Shown: in pieces, positions 13,188-25,687 of the stretch | Layout of the letters: the number at the start of each line of letters is the position of its first letter | How positions within the stretch are numbered: the first letter of the stretch is position 1 | Source: Coriaria nepalensis | Lineage: Eukaryota; Streptophyta; Magnoliopsida; Cucurbitales; Coriariaceae | Direction of reading: 5' to 3' | DNA: 64,000 nucleotides | Assembly: GCA_027186245.1 (NCBI GenBank) | Contig: CP114498.1 | Location: 6,207,501 to 6,271,500, forward strand | Translations under genes and position numbers: made by a program | The notes under the pieces: model-generated | What the model was told of the DNA's origin: nothing | Databases searched by the model: none | What the model saw: only the letters and a program-made list of their open reading frames with translations

Positions 13188-16100
13188 ACGAATATCTTGC
13201 AGCTGATGAAGCACTACTCCAGAGTTTATCCTCCTCCCCTTCCTCTGTGGGACCAGTTCTTCGAGTCTCCAACAACATAGCTCACTTGGGCTCTCGGAAA
13301 GATGGCCCAAAGCCTCGCCAGCTTCTATCCTTGCCCCCATTTTCTCCCTCTCTGTTGCCTGGAAAGACTGGCCAGAATGCCCATGTCACTGCCATAAGCT
13401 GGGTCAAGTATTACTTTGATGAAATTCATGATTCTGTAATCCAGTCCCATTTCAATAAGGGTCTTGTGAGAATCCGCTTATCTCATGTACAAATGTTTAC
13501 ACTACTCCCACAAGCTATTCACTTGTATAACTGCTTACACTACTCCCACAAGCTTACCTCATGCCTGTCAGATGGCTTTAATGGGAAGGCTGAGGGGCAA
13601 ATGAAACCCATGAAAACGGTATTGATGCTTGCAAGTGAACCCACCTCTACTGCTTTTTTATTTTATTTTATAATTATTAATAATTATAGTAGCAGCAATC
13701 GTGCCATATTTAGGGTAGAGTAGTTGTGGTGCAGATTAAGCATACTGAGATCATGCAAGTTGGGGCAAGAGTTTATATACCTGTGTCAGTTGCAGAGATG
13801 AGAATTTCAAGAAGATATGACACTATACCAAGTGGGACCTTGTATCCTAATGCCGATGAGATAGGGTATTTGAAAAGGTTTGTCAGGTATAAGGCATGTG
13901 TCGAGTTCAACCCCTGTTATATGCTCGCTGATCCTGTTTGGGTTCATGAATGAGTAACTGTGGCCCTCCAATTGTTTGATCTATTCTTCTTTTCAAAACT
14001 CATTGTGTTTTTACTAAGATTGATAAAATTGGGCATATAGCATTTGTGTTTGGCTTGATTAATTATGAAGATTGATTTTTCTCTTGTGTGGAACCCATAC
14101 CCTCTCTAATTTCTGCAGTGTAAAATTTCTGGATTCTTAAGATTGCTTATCAGTTTCCCCACTTTCAGGATTCTGTCATGATTGTGATCAATAAGCCTCT
14201 GAAACTGCCAGTCAAGGTTGATCTCTGTACTTAAAATTTCCAATTTGTAAAAAAAAGGTTGTTGTCATTTTGATTAAGCAATGAAAGTGCTTACAGGGGA
14301 ATCTTCCCGTTCATAATAGCATGGATGCCTTGGCAGCCGCAGCATTATCCTATGAGAATGAAGGTCCTAAGTTGGTAGTATGAGATCCTATAATCCCTAT
14401 TTGTGGAGTATATTGCTGGATTTTTCTGCTTGGTTATTTTCATTTCATGGAAATAAGGAAATACATGACTGAGATGTACTTGCTGATGTCAAATTGGTGT
14501 ATTTTAATATGTTGCAAATGTGAAGCAGTTGTGTTGGTGAAAATCTCGAACCTATGTATTATAGAGAAAGTTCTGCAGAAATAATTTCCTTGTATGTTAG
14601 CTTGAAATTCCATCATTGCTAGATGGATCCTTTCAATTTAGAATAAGTAAATAATAGGAGTTTTTTTTCTCCCCCTTTGGGGGGGTGGGGGGGGTGTTAA
14701 AGTACGATACATGGGTTTTTTTTGGGCCAAAATACTATGCATGGGTTTAATCACATATAGTTTGAAGGGTTTTGTAGGTTCATTGATCAGTGCTTAATAG
14801 AACTTTATTAGTTCCAAAACTTGAAGATACAGATCAAGAAATTGAATTTCGGTTATATGTGGGAACTTAGCAATTAGTAGAACCATTGATAACAAAAAGT
14901 AATGTTTTATATTGACTTTGCTCATCTCACGACAGGTGTTAAATGTCATTTCCATCTCCTGGAAAGTTTAGGATCATCTTATTTGTACTAGTTTTTAGAG
15001 TTGGTGTTCTGTAGGTCTAGAATTTGACGAGAAATGGTTTTTTTGGTGTAAGTTGTCCATGTCTTCTGTGCTACATATAATCCATAATTTAGATCATATT
15101 TGTTAATTTCATGGATACATATGATGTGAGGTTCATCGTTTGTACGGAGAGAGCAGTGGACTGCTCTTGATGGGAAGAACAAAAGAAAGTGTAGACTTTT
15201 ACAGTTACTTTTCCGTGATGTAAATAAAGTAAAATCTTCATGCCAGGGGCTTGCACACCTTATGATGGTGATAATCTCTCTACTCTGTGCTGGCTGTGGA
15301 CATAGCTTCTTAAATGCATGCACTAATACGATTTGCAGTTAAAATGAGTCTACATTTAATTTTTTTTTAATTCATAAGCTTATCAGTATTTTTAGGCCAG
15401 GAATGCTGCATGTGGAGCAACATGTCGAGGTACTGGGCGTCAGTTATATGCTCGCCCAAGGAAAGTGAAGGCTTAATTTATATTCCTCTGTCAAAGGTAC
15501 TCTCTATCATTATCTTTCCATCCACTTGTCCCAATTGACTGCTGGAGTGTAATAGGTGGTCAAATTGAGTGTAATAATGTGATTTCAACCAGGTACTTCT
15601 TGATGATGGGAAGACTGAAAGGGTCATCTTGGCAAACCAATCAGGCTTGGATGCCTCTCAAGAGGCAATAACGGAAGCACCAGGTATTTAGTCCATTAAT
15701 AAATGGATGCTCCTGGATTGAACTACGTCCACTTACTAGCCAGAAGCACCAGGTACTATTGTATTATGCAGGTGGAGGATGCAGCTTATAAATCTATATC
15801 TGTATATACTTTATTATATAGGACATGTTGGTTGTTAATGAGCATCTTCTTTCAGCTTTCTGTTCATTGCGCTGAAGCTCTGGGGACTCCAATTGTGGGT
15901 GACTACAAGTACGGGTGGTTTGTACACAGAACATGGAAGCAAATGCCCCGTGTTGATATAGAGCCGAGGACTGGCAAGCCTTACGAATTGCGCAGGCCCA
16001 AAGGACTGGATGTTCAAAAGGGAAGTGTTCTCTCTGAGGTGCCCCTTCTACATCTTTACTGTCGAAAGCTTCTTCTTCCCAATATTGCAAAGTTCCTCCA

Positions 16101-16215
16101 AGTCTCAGGCCCAACACCAGCTCTCGAGTCGAAGCCATATCTACTAAGATTCGTAGCCTCCATGCCCTCCCTCATGACAATTAGTTGGAATCTCATGTCC
16201 TCCTATTTGGTCTAA
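13188..16215 (+). pseudogene. RluA-type RNA pseudouridine synthase pseudogene (PUS4, mitochondrial-like)
   Basis: Similar to plant mitochondrial RNA pseudouridine synthase 4 (At3g19440-like), which converts uridine to pseudouridine in RNA. Recognisable exons: about 13188-13465, 13553-13618, 13735-13893, 14169-14216, 14297-14374, 15131-15246, 15396-15496, 15593-15752 and 15856-16215. Diagnostic stretches are WVKYYFDEIHDSVIQSHFNK, MRISRRYDTIPSGTLYPNAD, INKPLKLPVK and the C-terminus ISWNLMSSYLV. Lesions: the catalytic motif HRLDRxxSGLL reads HRLYGESSGLL, so Asp is Tyr; exon 6 is 116 nt (one base short of the coding frame); exon 7 is 101 nt (one base short); exon 8 is 160 nt (one base over); the exon 6 donor reads CAG|GG instead of GT; and LRVHC is LSVHC. 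Exon 3 ends in a GC donor, which is tolerable. The N-terminal start is uncertain. Conserved splice layout suggests fairly recent inactivation. Confidence 0.88.
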
Positions 16216-17712
16216 TCATGTGCTATGTTTTATCATTCTTTATGTAGTAAACGTTCGTGAATTCAACTAAAGACTGATAACTCGATGATCTGATGATGGA
16301 TGGATCCATGTGTTTCTTTTTGTACCCTTTTTATTTTTTATCCTATTTTTTGAGCCCTGAAAGCCAAATAGAGTCTATCCGCCTTCCTTTTGTTTCTTTT
16401 TCCCATCAAGGTATAGTTCTAATAATATTAACATTCTGGCTTTCGAAGACAAACGATCGCTTATACCACCCTGTAAAAGTCCGTCAGCTTCATCGGTGCA
16501 AAGAGGTATGTTTTATCCTGCTTTCTCATTTTCAATCCTTCGCAAAAGTAATTGCAAATAATGTTTTTGAAGACACTAGAGAGTTGTGCTCAGACTCCAA
16601 ATCCGGAAATACAAATCAAATGTGCCTTTCTGACTAATACAGACGGAAGTGCGAGAACTTGGTTATATCTCCATCTCACACTTTTGTCAGTTTAGAAGTT
16701 TTTTGTCCATTCGAATGTTCGTGTCAAAATTTCCTTAGATTCTGTAATATGAAGCTAATGGTCGAAAATGATTGATAGTTGAAATTTACCTTCAAAACCC
16801 GTCACTCCCGCATCGATCGATAATAATTGGAGATCGATACCAAACACTCAACATGGATAAAAATCGTTTTCTAACTTTCAGGTAAATTAATAAAGTATAA
16901 GAATGGAAGCCATAGGCCCATAGTACTTTACTTGATTTCATCTTGACATGTCGTTAAAAGTTAACACAATTACAGAATTAAAACCCACACTAGTATCCAA
17001 AAATTTCTAGTGACTGTAATTGATTATGTAAAGGTTCGAGCCTAAACATAGCTGTACTATAGTTTTGTGGGCTATGGGATTTTGCCCCACTCTGTTTTGA
17101 GCAGATTAAACACTCTCTGTAGTTAGTGTATAACTTTAGATGAATAAGTACTTTCCCAAAGCATTTTTCAATTTCCCATAGTGTGGTCAAATTCCATCTT
17201 TCAAATTCCTTTTAAGCATTTTTATTTTCTATTAGTTTGCATGTACTTTCATCATTTTATTTCATTTTCGTTTAATTAATTAGTAAAGCATATATAGGGT
17301 TTATCAATGCATATTTCCTAGGATATTATTAATGATATTTTTATAAAAAAAATTATGTCAATTTATATATATATATATATATATCAGATATCAGTTGAAT
17401 ATCCAACATAATGTGAAATTTGGATACCATATCCGCCTGATTCGGTCGGATACAGAGACCCAGACTCATCCCTAATTCTTTATACAGTAATCAATGACCA
17501 AAAGACAATAGATACTTACATAATTTTTATACAGAAGATCTTTCACTGTGAACATTTTTACTACCAAGCCAAGCTCCTCATATAGAATCGGATTCTCAAA
17601 TCCTACTCACTGGCATTGCTATGATTCCGTTTCTCTTTTCACGACTGGCTTGTTAACATTGTTTGCTTCTACAAATTTAAAAATACAGAGAAGTGTGTAA
17701 TACTATTAAACA
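16216..17712. other. Intergenic; no gene seen
   Basis: AT-rich, with an (AT)n run at about 17363-17384. Short frames at 16.3-16.6 kb have no recognisable homology and may be the 3' flank of the pseudogene. Confidence 0.4.
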
Positions 17713-20700
17713 CTACCAATGAAGCTGAAAACTACCAGCCTGCATAAGGGGGTGAGCAAGGTAAGCACCGATTGTCAATGCAGTGATAGTGAGATAAGGC
17801 AATCGGAGAAACTCCTTGTAGTAATCTTCTGGCAACTTTTGACGGCCTTCTAGCACGGCTGCAAATGGAATAATACTTGTTCGGCTTTTAACCACCTCAA
17901 ACTCAACACCATATTGCTTGGCTAATCGCCTATCTCCATTCCAGACACCGAAAAGATGATGTCCAATCAACCCAAGAGAAGCTGCTGCCACTACTGAGTT
18001 CCCAATCCAGATCGTGTGAGCCACACACCAGATCACCTGCCCTACCATCTTTATTTAAAGAAGAAATAGTGTCTTAGAGAGGAGGGAAAAAAAAAGGAAC
18101 CCATCAAGCATCCAATAATTTGGTAATTTGGGTTTAGGTATCATGCTCAAATGTTCTTGTTTTGTGTTTTGGGTCTTTAAACTTTCAACATGTATAGATA
18201 ATCTCAATAATGCAGGCATAAAATCTTTATCTGCATCAATTCAGAGAAATAATAGCATCTTCAATTGAAGAAATTGATACAGAAAACTGACAAAATGAAA
18301 ACAATCAATTGAGTTTATTACCACATAAACCTTTGGGAAAATATGGAGAAAGGATTATAGACGTAGTACTGATAAAGGGTGGAGTAGATTCTAGAAATCA
18401 TCAAAAGCAGCAAAAAGGAGGGTTGGGGTTTCTACCGTAGCCTTGTTATGGTAAGAGCTACCTTAATGAATCTGAACCATTGATTTATTTAAAATCTAAT
18501 CTTGATCATTGGTTTAAAAAATAAAATAATAATTTCTAAAATTTATTAAAAGTTCCCCTGAGATTTTTTTAATACAATTTTCTTTCTTCCATCTCCAAGG
18601 AAAAAACCCCCTCCGTCTTCTTCTTCTTCTCGTTTTCAGTTGGCCTTCAAAAATAATGGTCCCAGATTTGAAATAGACCAAACTGAAAAAGGCTTTTATC
18701 TCTAATTCTCAAACTTGTAAGAATAGGAAGAAGACGAGAGGAGCCGGGCAGAAACCCCAGACATCAGAATATCTCCAAGTGACTTCACAGTTCTTTTGCA
18801 ATTTCTCAAACGGTTGCTTCATCTCTCTGCATTTTTTTCTCAACTCATGTGCATTATCAAAGAACAAGGACGTGATGAAACCTAAGAGCGCCAAATCTCG
18901 ATCTTCAATGCCTTCAAACTAATCTTTTCCAATCGTCCTCGATCGCAGATCCATCTGCTTCAATGAATTTCATCAGTATCAATCCCACCACCACTGGCTC
19001 TAGCTACAACTCCAAGCCCTCTGCTTCGAGTTGAACTTCTCTTGCCAGCCTTAAATAATCACTTCCTGAAAATCCTCAAATCTACGATTTCGTTGAAATC
19101 TGCACCACCATGAAAACTTCTTCTCCAAACGTTTCTCTTCCTCTTCTTGGTGCTGCTCGATTAGGGGGAAAGAGGCAATCATCTTCCAATGAAAATTTTG
19201 TCATTGTTTCAGAAGTTAGTCGGTGAGACGAGGCTTTGGAGGTTGTTTGATTGGATTGTTGGATTCCTGGTTGTTTTGGAAGCAATTGTTGGTTGGGTTG
19301 AAGATTTATTTTTTGTGTGAAGTAGATGAAGACGGAGGAGGCTGGAGGTGGGAGAACGAAAATAGTATTAAAGTAATCTCAAGGGAGATTTTTGTAACTT
19401 TAAAAAGTTATTATCATTTTACTTTTTAAACCACCGATCAAGATTAGATTGTAATTAATTCAATGGTCCACATTCATTATGGTAGTTCCTACCATAACAA
19501 GGCTATGGTAGGATCCCCAACCCTCAAAAGGGGGTAGCCCATGTACTCAGTCGCATGCTTAAAATTTATAAATGACCAAATTAGACTTAGCCTCCTCAAA
19601 CTACCACCCTATTTGAAAACCCTATTTGAAAGACTCCTTAAACTACCATGCTTCATTAAGATCCCCTTATACTATGCAAAAGTCAGACTTCGCCCCCTCT
19701 CGCATGTCTTTTAAACTCTTTTCTAACCTTAGATTAATCATTTATTATATTTTTAGCCCTAAAATTTTATTCTTAGATTCTTTAGCCAACTTCATTATTT
19801 TAAATCATTTTTTCCATCAGTCCACTCATTCACCACCAACCCTTCCGCCACCCGTGCCTTTGATTGCGGTCGCCAGAAATAATTTAAAATTATAAATTGG
19901 ACCTATTTTTATACCCTTGACTTTTATTTTTATATTTTCAATCCACTTTTAATTTTTTTTCATTTATTCACCCCTAAAACAACCTCCTCCACCTTCCTTC
20001 GCCACCGCCACCCTTCGCCGTCAGAAATAACTCTCTCTTGCCGGATCCCGATAGAATCATCCGGAATCCATTTGTTTCTTCTTTTAGAGAGAGAGAGAGA
20101 GAGCATTTTCTGGTGGAGAAGAGTGGGGACCGCGGCAGCGTAAGGTGGAAGAGATCATTTTAGGGGTGAATAAATGAAAAATACTTAAGAGTAAGATTGA
20201 AAATATAAATATAAAAGTTAAGGGTATACAAATAAAAATAAAAGTTATTTCCGACAATGGCAAGTGAAGGGATAGATTGATGAACAAATGATTTAAGATA
20301 ATGAAGTAGGTTAAAGTGTATAAAAATAAAATTTTTGGTCTAAAAATATAAGAAACGATTAGTATAAGGTTAAAAAAGAGTTTAAAAGACATGAGGAGGG
20401 AAAAGTCTAACTTTTGCGTAGTTTTGAGGGGTAAGTCTAATTTGGCCTTCATAAATTAATCATCCAAAGATCTTATAACAATACCAATTGACCTAAAACT
20501 TTTTATAAATAGATATCTAACATAATTATAATTTGTAGTTTATACCTGTGGATGCCTAGTGATCCTCATGATGCCAGATTCCCAAAGATGCATTTTAGGC
20601 TTTTCAACAGCTGCTACTTCCAGTAGATTAAATGTTGAAGGGTAGAGGAGAAAGAAGGATATAAATGAACTCAGCCAAACTGCTTGATGGACCCCAGGAA

Positions 20701-22282
20701 CACTTTGAAGCTGCCATAACTGTACTCCGTCATATCTATGGTTAATGAAATATACCTGAATAAAACCCCTTGAACTAAACATGTCAGTACAGATCCATCA
20801 ATTAAATATTAGGGATTTAAGTTACTCTTGAGAAATCACTATTGTTCTTCTTTGTAGAGGGATGTGAACTCACGATAGTGCTAACAGCTAAAGGTAAAGA
20901 AGTTCCTGCAAAGAGAACACGAAAGGCTCGTTCACCAATGAGTTTCTCACCCACGTCCCTGAGACTGGCCAGACCACTATGAACAGTGGCAAAAATGGTA
21001 ATAAGGATCAACATTACAACCTGCCAAAGAGAGTCAAAAGGGTCAACTTTAGGGAGCCGGAAGCTGTTTGAAGAGCTAAGCCATGCATGTATTTTTCACC
21101 TTACACATCTACCTTGCATTTTAAAGAATTTAGAAATATGGGAATCAACTATACAAAAGGATGATAGAAAGTAAACGGCATCATAGGGTGACAGTTTCCT
21201 ATCTCATCCGACAAAATCTCATTTCTGCCTCCCACATGCTCCTTTCCAATTTTATGTCAGTTGGAGTGAAACAAAGAGGCATATAGATCTCAGACAAACA
21301 TTTAAGACTACAGAATAACTACAGAAATCGAAATAAAGCAATTACAAAACATAAAAGACAGAAAGGGGATTTGTGGAACATTCTTCAAATCAGTTTCTTC
21401 GCTTTGACAACTCAAAATTCCAAACCAAAGAATGACTCACAAAACATTCTCGCTTCAAGATTTTCCAACAACACAAGTGAGTTCCCTCCTTACACAAGCG
21501 TGCCCTATTTCAATGAACAATTCGTTTTAGATTACAAAGAGATTTATCGAATTACAGGTCATTTTCAAACTGTCCTAAATGCCATATCTTTATTCCATCA
21601 TTATGTTTTTGTGTTGAAACCCACTCCTAAAATCTAGAAATCAGAATGTTCAATTTCTTGATAAAACTACATTTTGTTTTGCTCTTTGAAAATTTATTTG
21701 TTTCAATTTCATATAAACTGAGTCTATATGCCTAAAAGAAACAAGAAACTTTGAAACTTTCAGCAATTCGAATAAAATTCCATTTAATTTTGTGAGAAAA
21801 ACCTATAATAAATCCAATGAGAAAGAGAAAAGGAAATTGAAAGAAAGGACTTCCCCAACCTCAGGGCTATCGGAAAGCTGAGAAACTGAGTCAATAAAGG
21901 GCTTTCCAAATCCAGTAGAGTTATCGATCCAAGCCACATCCAGCACGAAGAGAACAACACCAAGAACCACAATAAAATAAAACCACGACGAAATTTTCTG
22001 CTCGGAAAGATCAAACGCCGCAGAATCCTCACCTACCAGAGGCTCATTCCCGACGGTTTCTCCTTCCCCGAGGGAAGCACGAGTCGAGAATTTCCTAAGA
22101 GACGACAGAGAATAGGAATTAAACCGCGAGGTATAATTGGAGGAGTAGGAAGTGGTTCTGAGGAGAGGAAGGGTAAAAGAGACAGAGGCCGAAGTTCGAG
22201 TGGTCGGCGGAGCAAGATTCGGACGGCGATGGTGAGAGGAATGCGTGAAAGAGTAGGCGGAGAGAAGAGAGGTAGTCGCCAT
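17713..22282 (-). CDS. Z-ISO: 15-cis-zeta-carotene isomerase, chloroplastic (NnrU family)
   Basis: Z-ISO (Arabidopsis At1g10830) isomerises the 15-cis bond of 9,15,9'-tri-cis-zeta-carotene between PDS and ZDS in plastid carotenoid synthesis. It is a heme-b integral membrane enzyme. Exons: 22282-21860, 21020-20874, 20755-20546 and 18048-17713, all phase 0, giving 371 residues against about 367 in the family. The Ser/Thr/Arg-rich N-terminus (MATTSLLSAYSFTHSSHHRR) is a plausible transit peptide. Hydrophobic segments include SSWFYFIVVLGVVLFVLDVA, MLILITIFATVHSGL and LSSFISFFLLYPSTFNL. The His-containing motifs TVHSGLASL and MRITRHPQMVGQVIWC are family hallmarks. The frame stays open upstream to 22438, but the Met at 22282 fits the transit-peptide start. 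Intron 3 (18049-20545) is enlarged by two inverted-repeat elements. Confidence 0.95.
18418..19525. mobile_element. Long-TIR transposon (Mutator-like, non-autonomous) in Z-ISO intron 3
   Basis: About 1.1 kb bounded by inverted repeats. The left end starts GAGGGTTGGGG and the right end finishes CCCCAACCCTC. Similarity between one end and the reverse complement of the other extends about 200 bp, through TAGCCTTGTTATGGTA, AATCTAATCTTGATC and CCTCCGTCTTC. AAAAG abuts both edges, but I cannot define a full 9-bp target duplication. No transposase is visible. Long TIRs without coding capacity suggest a non-autonomous MULE or foldback element. Confidence 0.7.
19561..20460. mobile_element. Second long inverted-repeat (foldback-like) element in Z-ISO intron 3
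   Basis: Left arm about 19561-19990 and right arm about 20140-20460 are reverse complements along most of their length. Shared landmarks include CCAAATTAGACTTA, CATGTCTTTTAAACTCTTTT, TTAAATCATTT and CATTTATTCACCCCTAAAA. The left arm has about 70 extra bases. The centre has a (GA)n run (20086-20103) and GC-rich sequence. It starts 35 bp after the first element. No coding capacity is seen. Confidence 0.7.
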
Positions 22283-22439
22283 GAAAAGATATCTGATCCA
22301 ACACACTGCAGAGTGCGAAGGAAGGAGCATACAGGAATGAATAGAGAAGTAGTGGTATTTATTTTTGGTCAGTGGAAAGGTATCTGATCCAGTTTGTGCT
22401 TTCGGATGAAGGTTTTGGACTCTTTCGGAGTTGGACAAA

Positions 22440-24350
22440 TGATAGACTTAAATTACTACCATATTTAAGAGACTTAAATATGTTTTTCTGGTCCCACGTA
22501 CCCCTACATGTTTTTTAATTTACTTTTTCGCCCCAAATAATTTTTTTTTTTAAAATTTTAACACAATTTTATTTATATACATAATTTTAATCTATTTTAT
22601 TATTTTAACACACAATTTTAATCTATATACATAATTTTAATCTAATTTATTATTTTTATACATAATTTTATTTATATACATAATTTTTCACATAATTTTA
22701 TTATATTTTATTATTTTAAATTATTTTCTATTAATACATTTCTTATCACTATATCTACCAATCCCGTCTATCATCGTCATCACTGTCGCCAAAAATAATA
22801 TAAAATAAATTTAAAATATAAATATAACGACAATAATATGCAAATACTTAACTCATTCATATTATTATTATTTCATGAGAGTAAAATATAGACAAAGGAA
22901 CTCAATTCACAGTTATGGAAAGAATATTTTGAAATAAATATATGATAGAAGGTAAAAGAGATAGTTTTAAGGATAAATATATGAAAAATAAATAAAGTGA
23001 GACTGAAAATATTTTTCAACGGAGGAGGTGATAGTGGCGGTAGAAAAAAAAAAGGTAAATGAGGCTGTTTTAGTGGTAAACAAATGAAATGTAATTCAAA
23101 TGGGATTGAAATAGAATTAAAATAGCTTAGAAGATTACTTAGTTAACTTTGAGAATTTATTTATTGGCATACACAATTTTAACTAGAGTATATCTGAATT
23201 CTATAAAAAGATCTAAAAATTTAGTTTCATAAAATATTTTTCTTATAATTTTAGAGGAAAATCTAAAATTTACGAAGAACTTTAATAGCTCAAATCGGAT
23301 TCACCAGAAACCATGAATAAGAGAAGTGTTTTATAATTTACCTTAGGAGTATCCTTAGAGAGCTTGCATGGATGGACAATATTAAGAAGATGACTTAGAG
23401 AGGAATAGTGAAAAGTGTAAAAGTTGGAGAATTTTCCGTTTGCATGATTTCTATATCCATCTCTAAAATAGATTCCAACCAATTTATTTTGCTCAAAAAT
23501 CAATTTTAATTTATCAAACATTGCAAACTACAAAACACATAAAAAACAAAAAACAAAAAACAAAACAACATAAGCAAATATGCATAAAATATTAGCTACT
23601 AAAAATTTCAAAAGCCACTTACAATTTTTAGTATCTCTCACTATTTTTCTACACATTTATATTCACATTTTTAATATAAAACAAGAAAAATGATTTGTCT
23701 TAGTGGGAAAAGGATCAACCGTTGAATATAATAATACTTTCACATGTTCGTAGCCAATTACAATAAATATGGAATGTAGTAAACTCTTTTGCAATTACAT
23801 GTCACCTAACTCTTTTATCTTACCTCTAAGAAAACATAATTCAACGTGTCTGTAGCCAACCATATTTTTTTAGTTGAATTTAACCCAAACATTCTTGTGA
23901 AATATAAAGTGTTAAACTAGTATGTGCGCGTGTCTATATCCCCACTTAGATTGACAGTATTACTTAGTCATGCATCTCATGTTAGGATAATATATATGCA
24001 TATTTACACCAAATATAAATCCAATATGTTCTTAGCCAACAACTTATATTTAATGCAAATATCATATATATTATAATATTTGGAAGATAACCCGGAAAAC
24101 GATTTCATGACTAATTATAGCTCAATATAATCATAGGAAGGATTTGATTTATAGTCTCATCACAAACAAACATATGTATACATCATGCACTATGTCATAG
24201 TTCTTAAATATGATGTGATAACATATTTAACTAAGCATATATATACATATCATGATGTATGTACATCTAACAACTTAAGTTATATATATCTAATGCATGA
24301 TCATATTAAAACAATTTTAATCATTCATACATTATAATTATTTATCTTTT
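22440..24350. other. AT-rich intergenic region with diverged repeats
   Basis: No gene recognised. At 22560-22730 a motif like ATACATAATTTTAATCTA recurs imperfectly several times. At about 22965-23090 the sequence resembles the right arm of the inverted-repeat element at 20140-20460 (AAATATATGAAAAATA, GACTGAAAATAT), so an older relative may sit here. The rest is low-complexity A/T. Confidence 0.4.
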
Positions 24351-24354
24351 GATG

Positions 24355-24668
24355 TGTGACAATACTGTTTTCGCTTGGGAAGATTCATCTTAAGATAAAT
24401 ACATTGCATCGATCCCACTGCTTTTGCTTTAGAAGATCAGTGGTTTGACGAATGCAACTCCCATCAATGAAATTTGTCTTATTCTTAGCAATCAATGCAT
24501 TAAGCATCGCATTAGACCAGATGCCATAATTCTCTGTTCTGGTCACTTTAATGTAAACAATATTAGCTCCAAGAGTATCTAAGGGTGAAGGTATAGAGGA
24601 TGAGAAAAATCAATAATCTGATTTGTGCGTTGAGCTACAAGAGTTGGAGGAGGTGGAGCAATAGTCAT
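24355..24668 (-). pseudogene. Ty1/Copia gag fragment
   Basis: The minus strand reads MTIAPPPPTLVAQRTNQIID, then FSHPLYLHP followed by a stop. It resumes with TRTENYGIWSNAMLNALIAK, then NKTNFIDGSC and QWDRCNVFIL. This is the start of the Copia gag domain (Retrotran_gag_3/UBN2 type: HPLYLHPSD, ENYGIWS, KNKxxFIDG, WxRCN). It is truncated after about 100 codons and carries a stop. The sequence just 5' of it (24680-24850) may be leader of the same element. Confidence 0.8.
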
Positions 24669-24679
24669 TGAGATGAAGA

Positions 24680-25687
24680 TGAAGATTTCTTCGAAATCGA
24701 ATTAGGAAAACGATATAGATCAAATCGCAAGGAACATCTCTGTGATAGAATTGTAGAAAATGATGAAAAATCATGGAAGATCGATGAAAAGTTGCAATGT
24801 TTGTTTTATGGGAAAGTTGGCAAGAAAAGAAACGAAAAAAAATCTTTATACTATATTAAAAGCAAAGTAGAGAGAAAGAAAAAAGTAAAATGATTTCATT
24901 AAATTATCAAAGACCTTAATTCTACGGCTTATATATCAAACATACATTAGTCAATACCTTATTAACAAACTAACTGAAAATACCTTTATCCCTAACAACG
25001 TGAAGGATGCGGTGCAACTGAAAATAACTAGGACCAAAGATCCTTAAGACTATTAATCGAATATTCATCCTTAATTTTTTGGTCCGTTTTCAGAGTTCTT
25101 GCACAAGTGGTTAATTATAATCCCTAAATGCACAAAGAAAGAAACCCACTTACATTCAGTTTCCTATCAATGTTTCTATGTTAAAGAAAGGAAGTAATGA
25201 CAGCCTTATTACGGGAGAAATCAGATGTAAAATGGTAAACAAAGTTAGGCAAGCTTCTGTAGCTCATTGCATAAAGTAAAGGCTCTGATACATTCAATTA
25301 ACATTTAACGAGGCCGGCAGAGGATCTAGAGAGGAACTGTTAACTCAAATAAAAGCAGAGCGATAGGATAGTTATATTCATCCATCACAAGAATATTCTA
25401 AAACAAGTTTATCACTCTGGGAAACCACCTGTCAATCTATAATAAGTAAATTTAACATTGCAATAGGATAGTTATATAAAACTCTGAATGCAATAAAAGG
25501 GGAACCCCAAATAGAATCTCCAAAAACAACAACACATGATATGCAATTTAAAAGGCAGGCAGCCACCAATAAAAGGACATCGAATTTATACTGAAACAAA
25601 ACAAACACAAGTTCAAATTGCTCATTAGACAAAAGATAAACAACCCATCATTTTTTGCTCGACTCTTCATATTCTAATTATAAAAAT
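24680..25687. other. 3' flank of CCT4; otherwise no gene seen
   Basis: Part is probably the CCT4 3'UTR (about 25400-25687). The short sequence GCAATAGGATAGTTATAT recurs at about 25359 (as GCGATAGGATAGTTATAT) and 25459. Nothing else is recognised. Confidence 0.4.

Noticed and set aside
18411..19535. Nine-base target-site duplication around the long-TIR element
   Set aside because: Only AAAAG is shared cleanly at the edges defined by the TIR ends; longer matches need shifted boundaries.
22283..22438. 52-residue upstream extension of Z-ISO
   Set aside because: The frame is open, but the transit-peptide start MATTSLLS at 22282 fits the family and the upstream residues do not.
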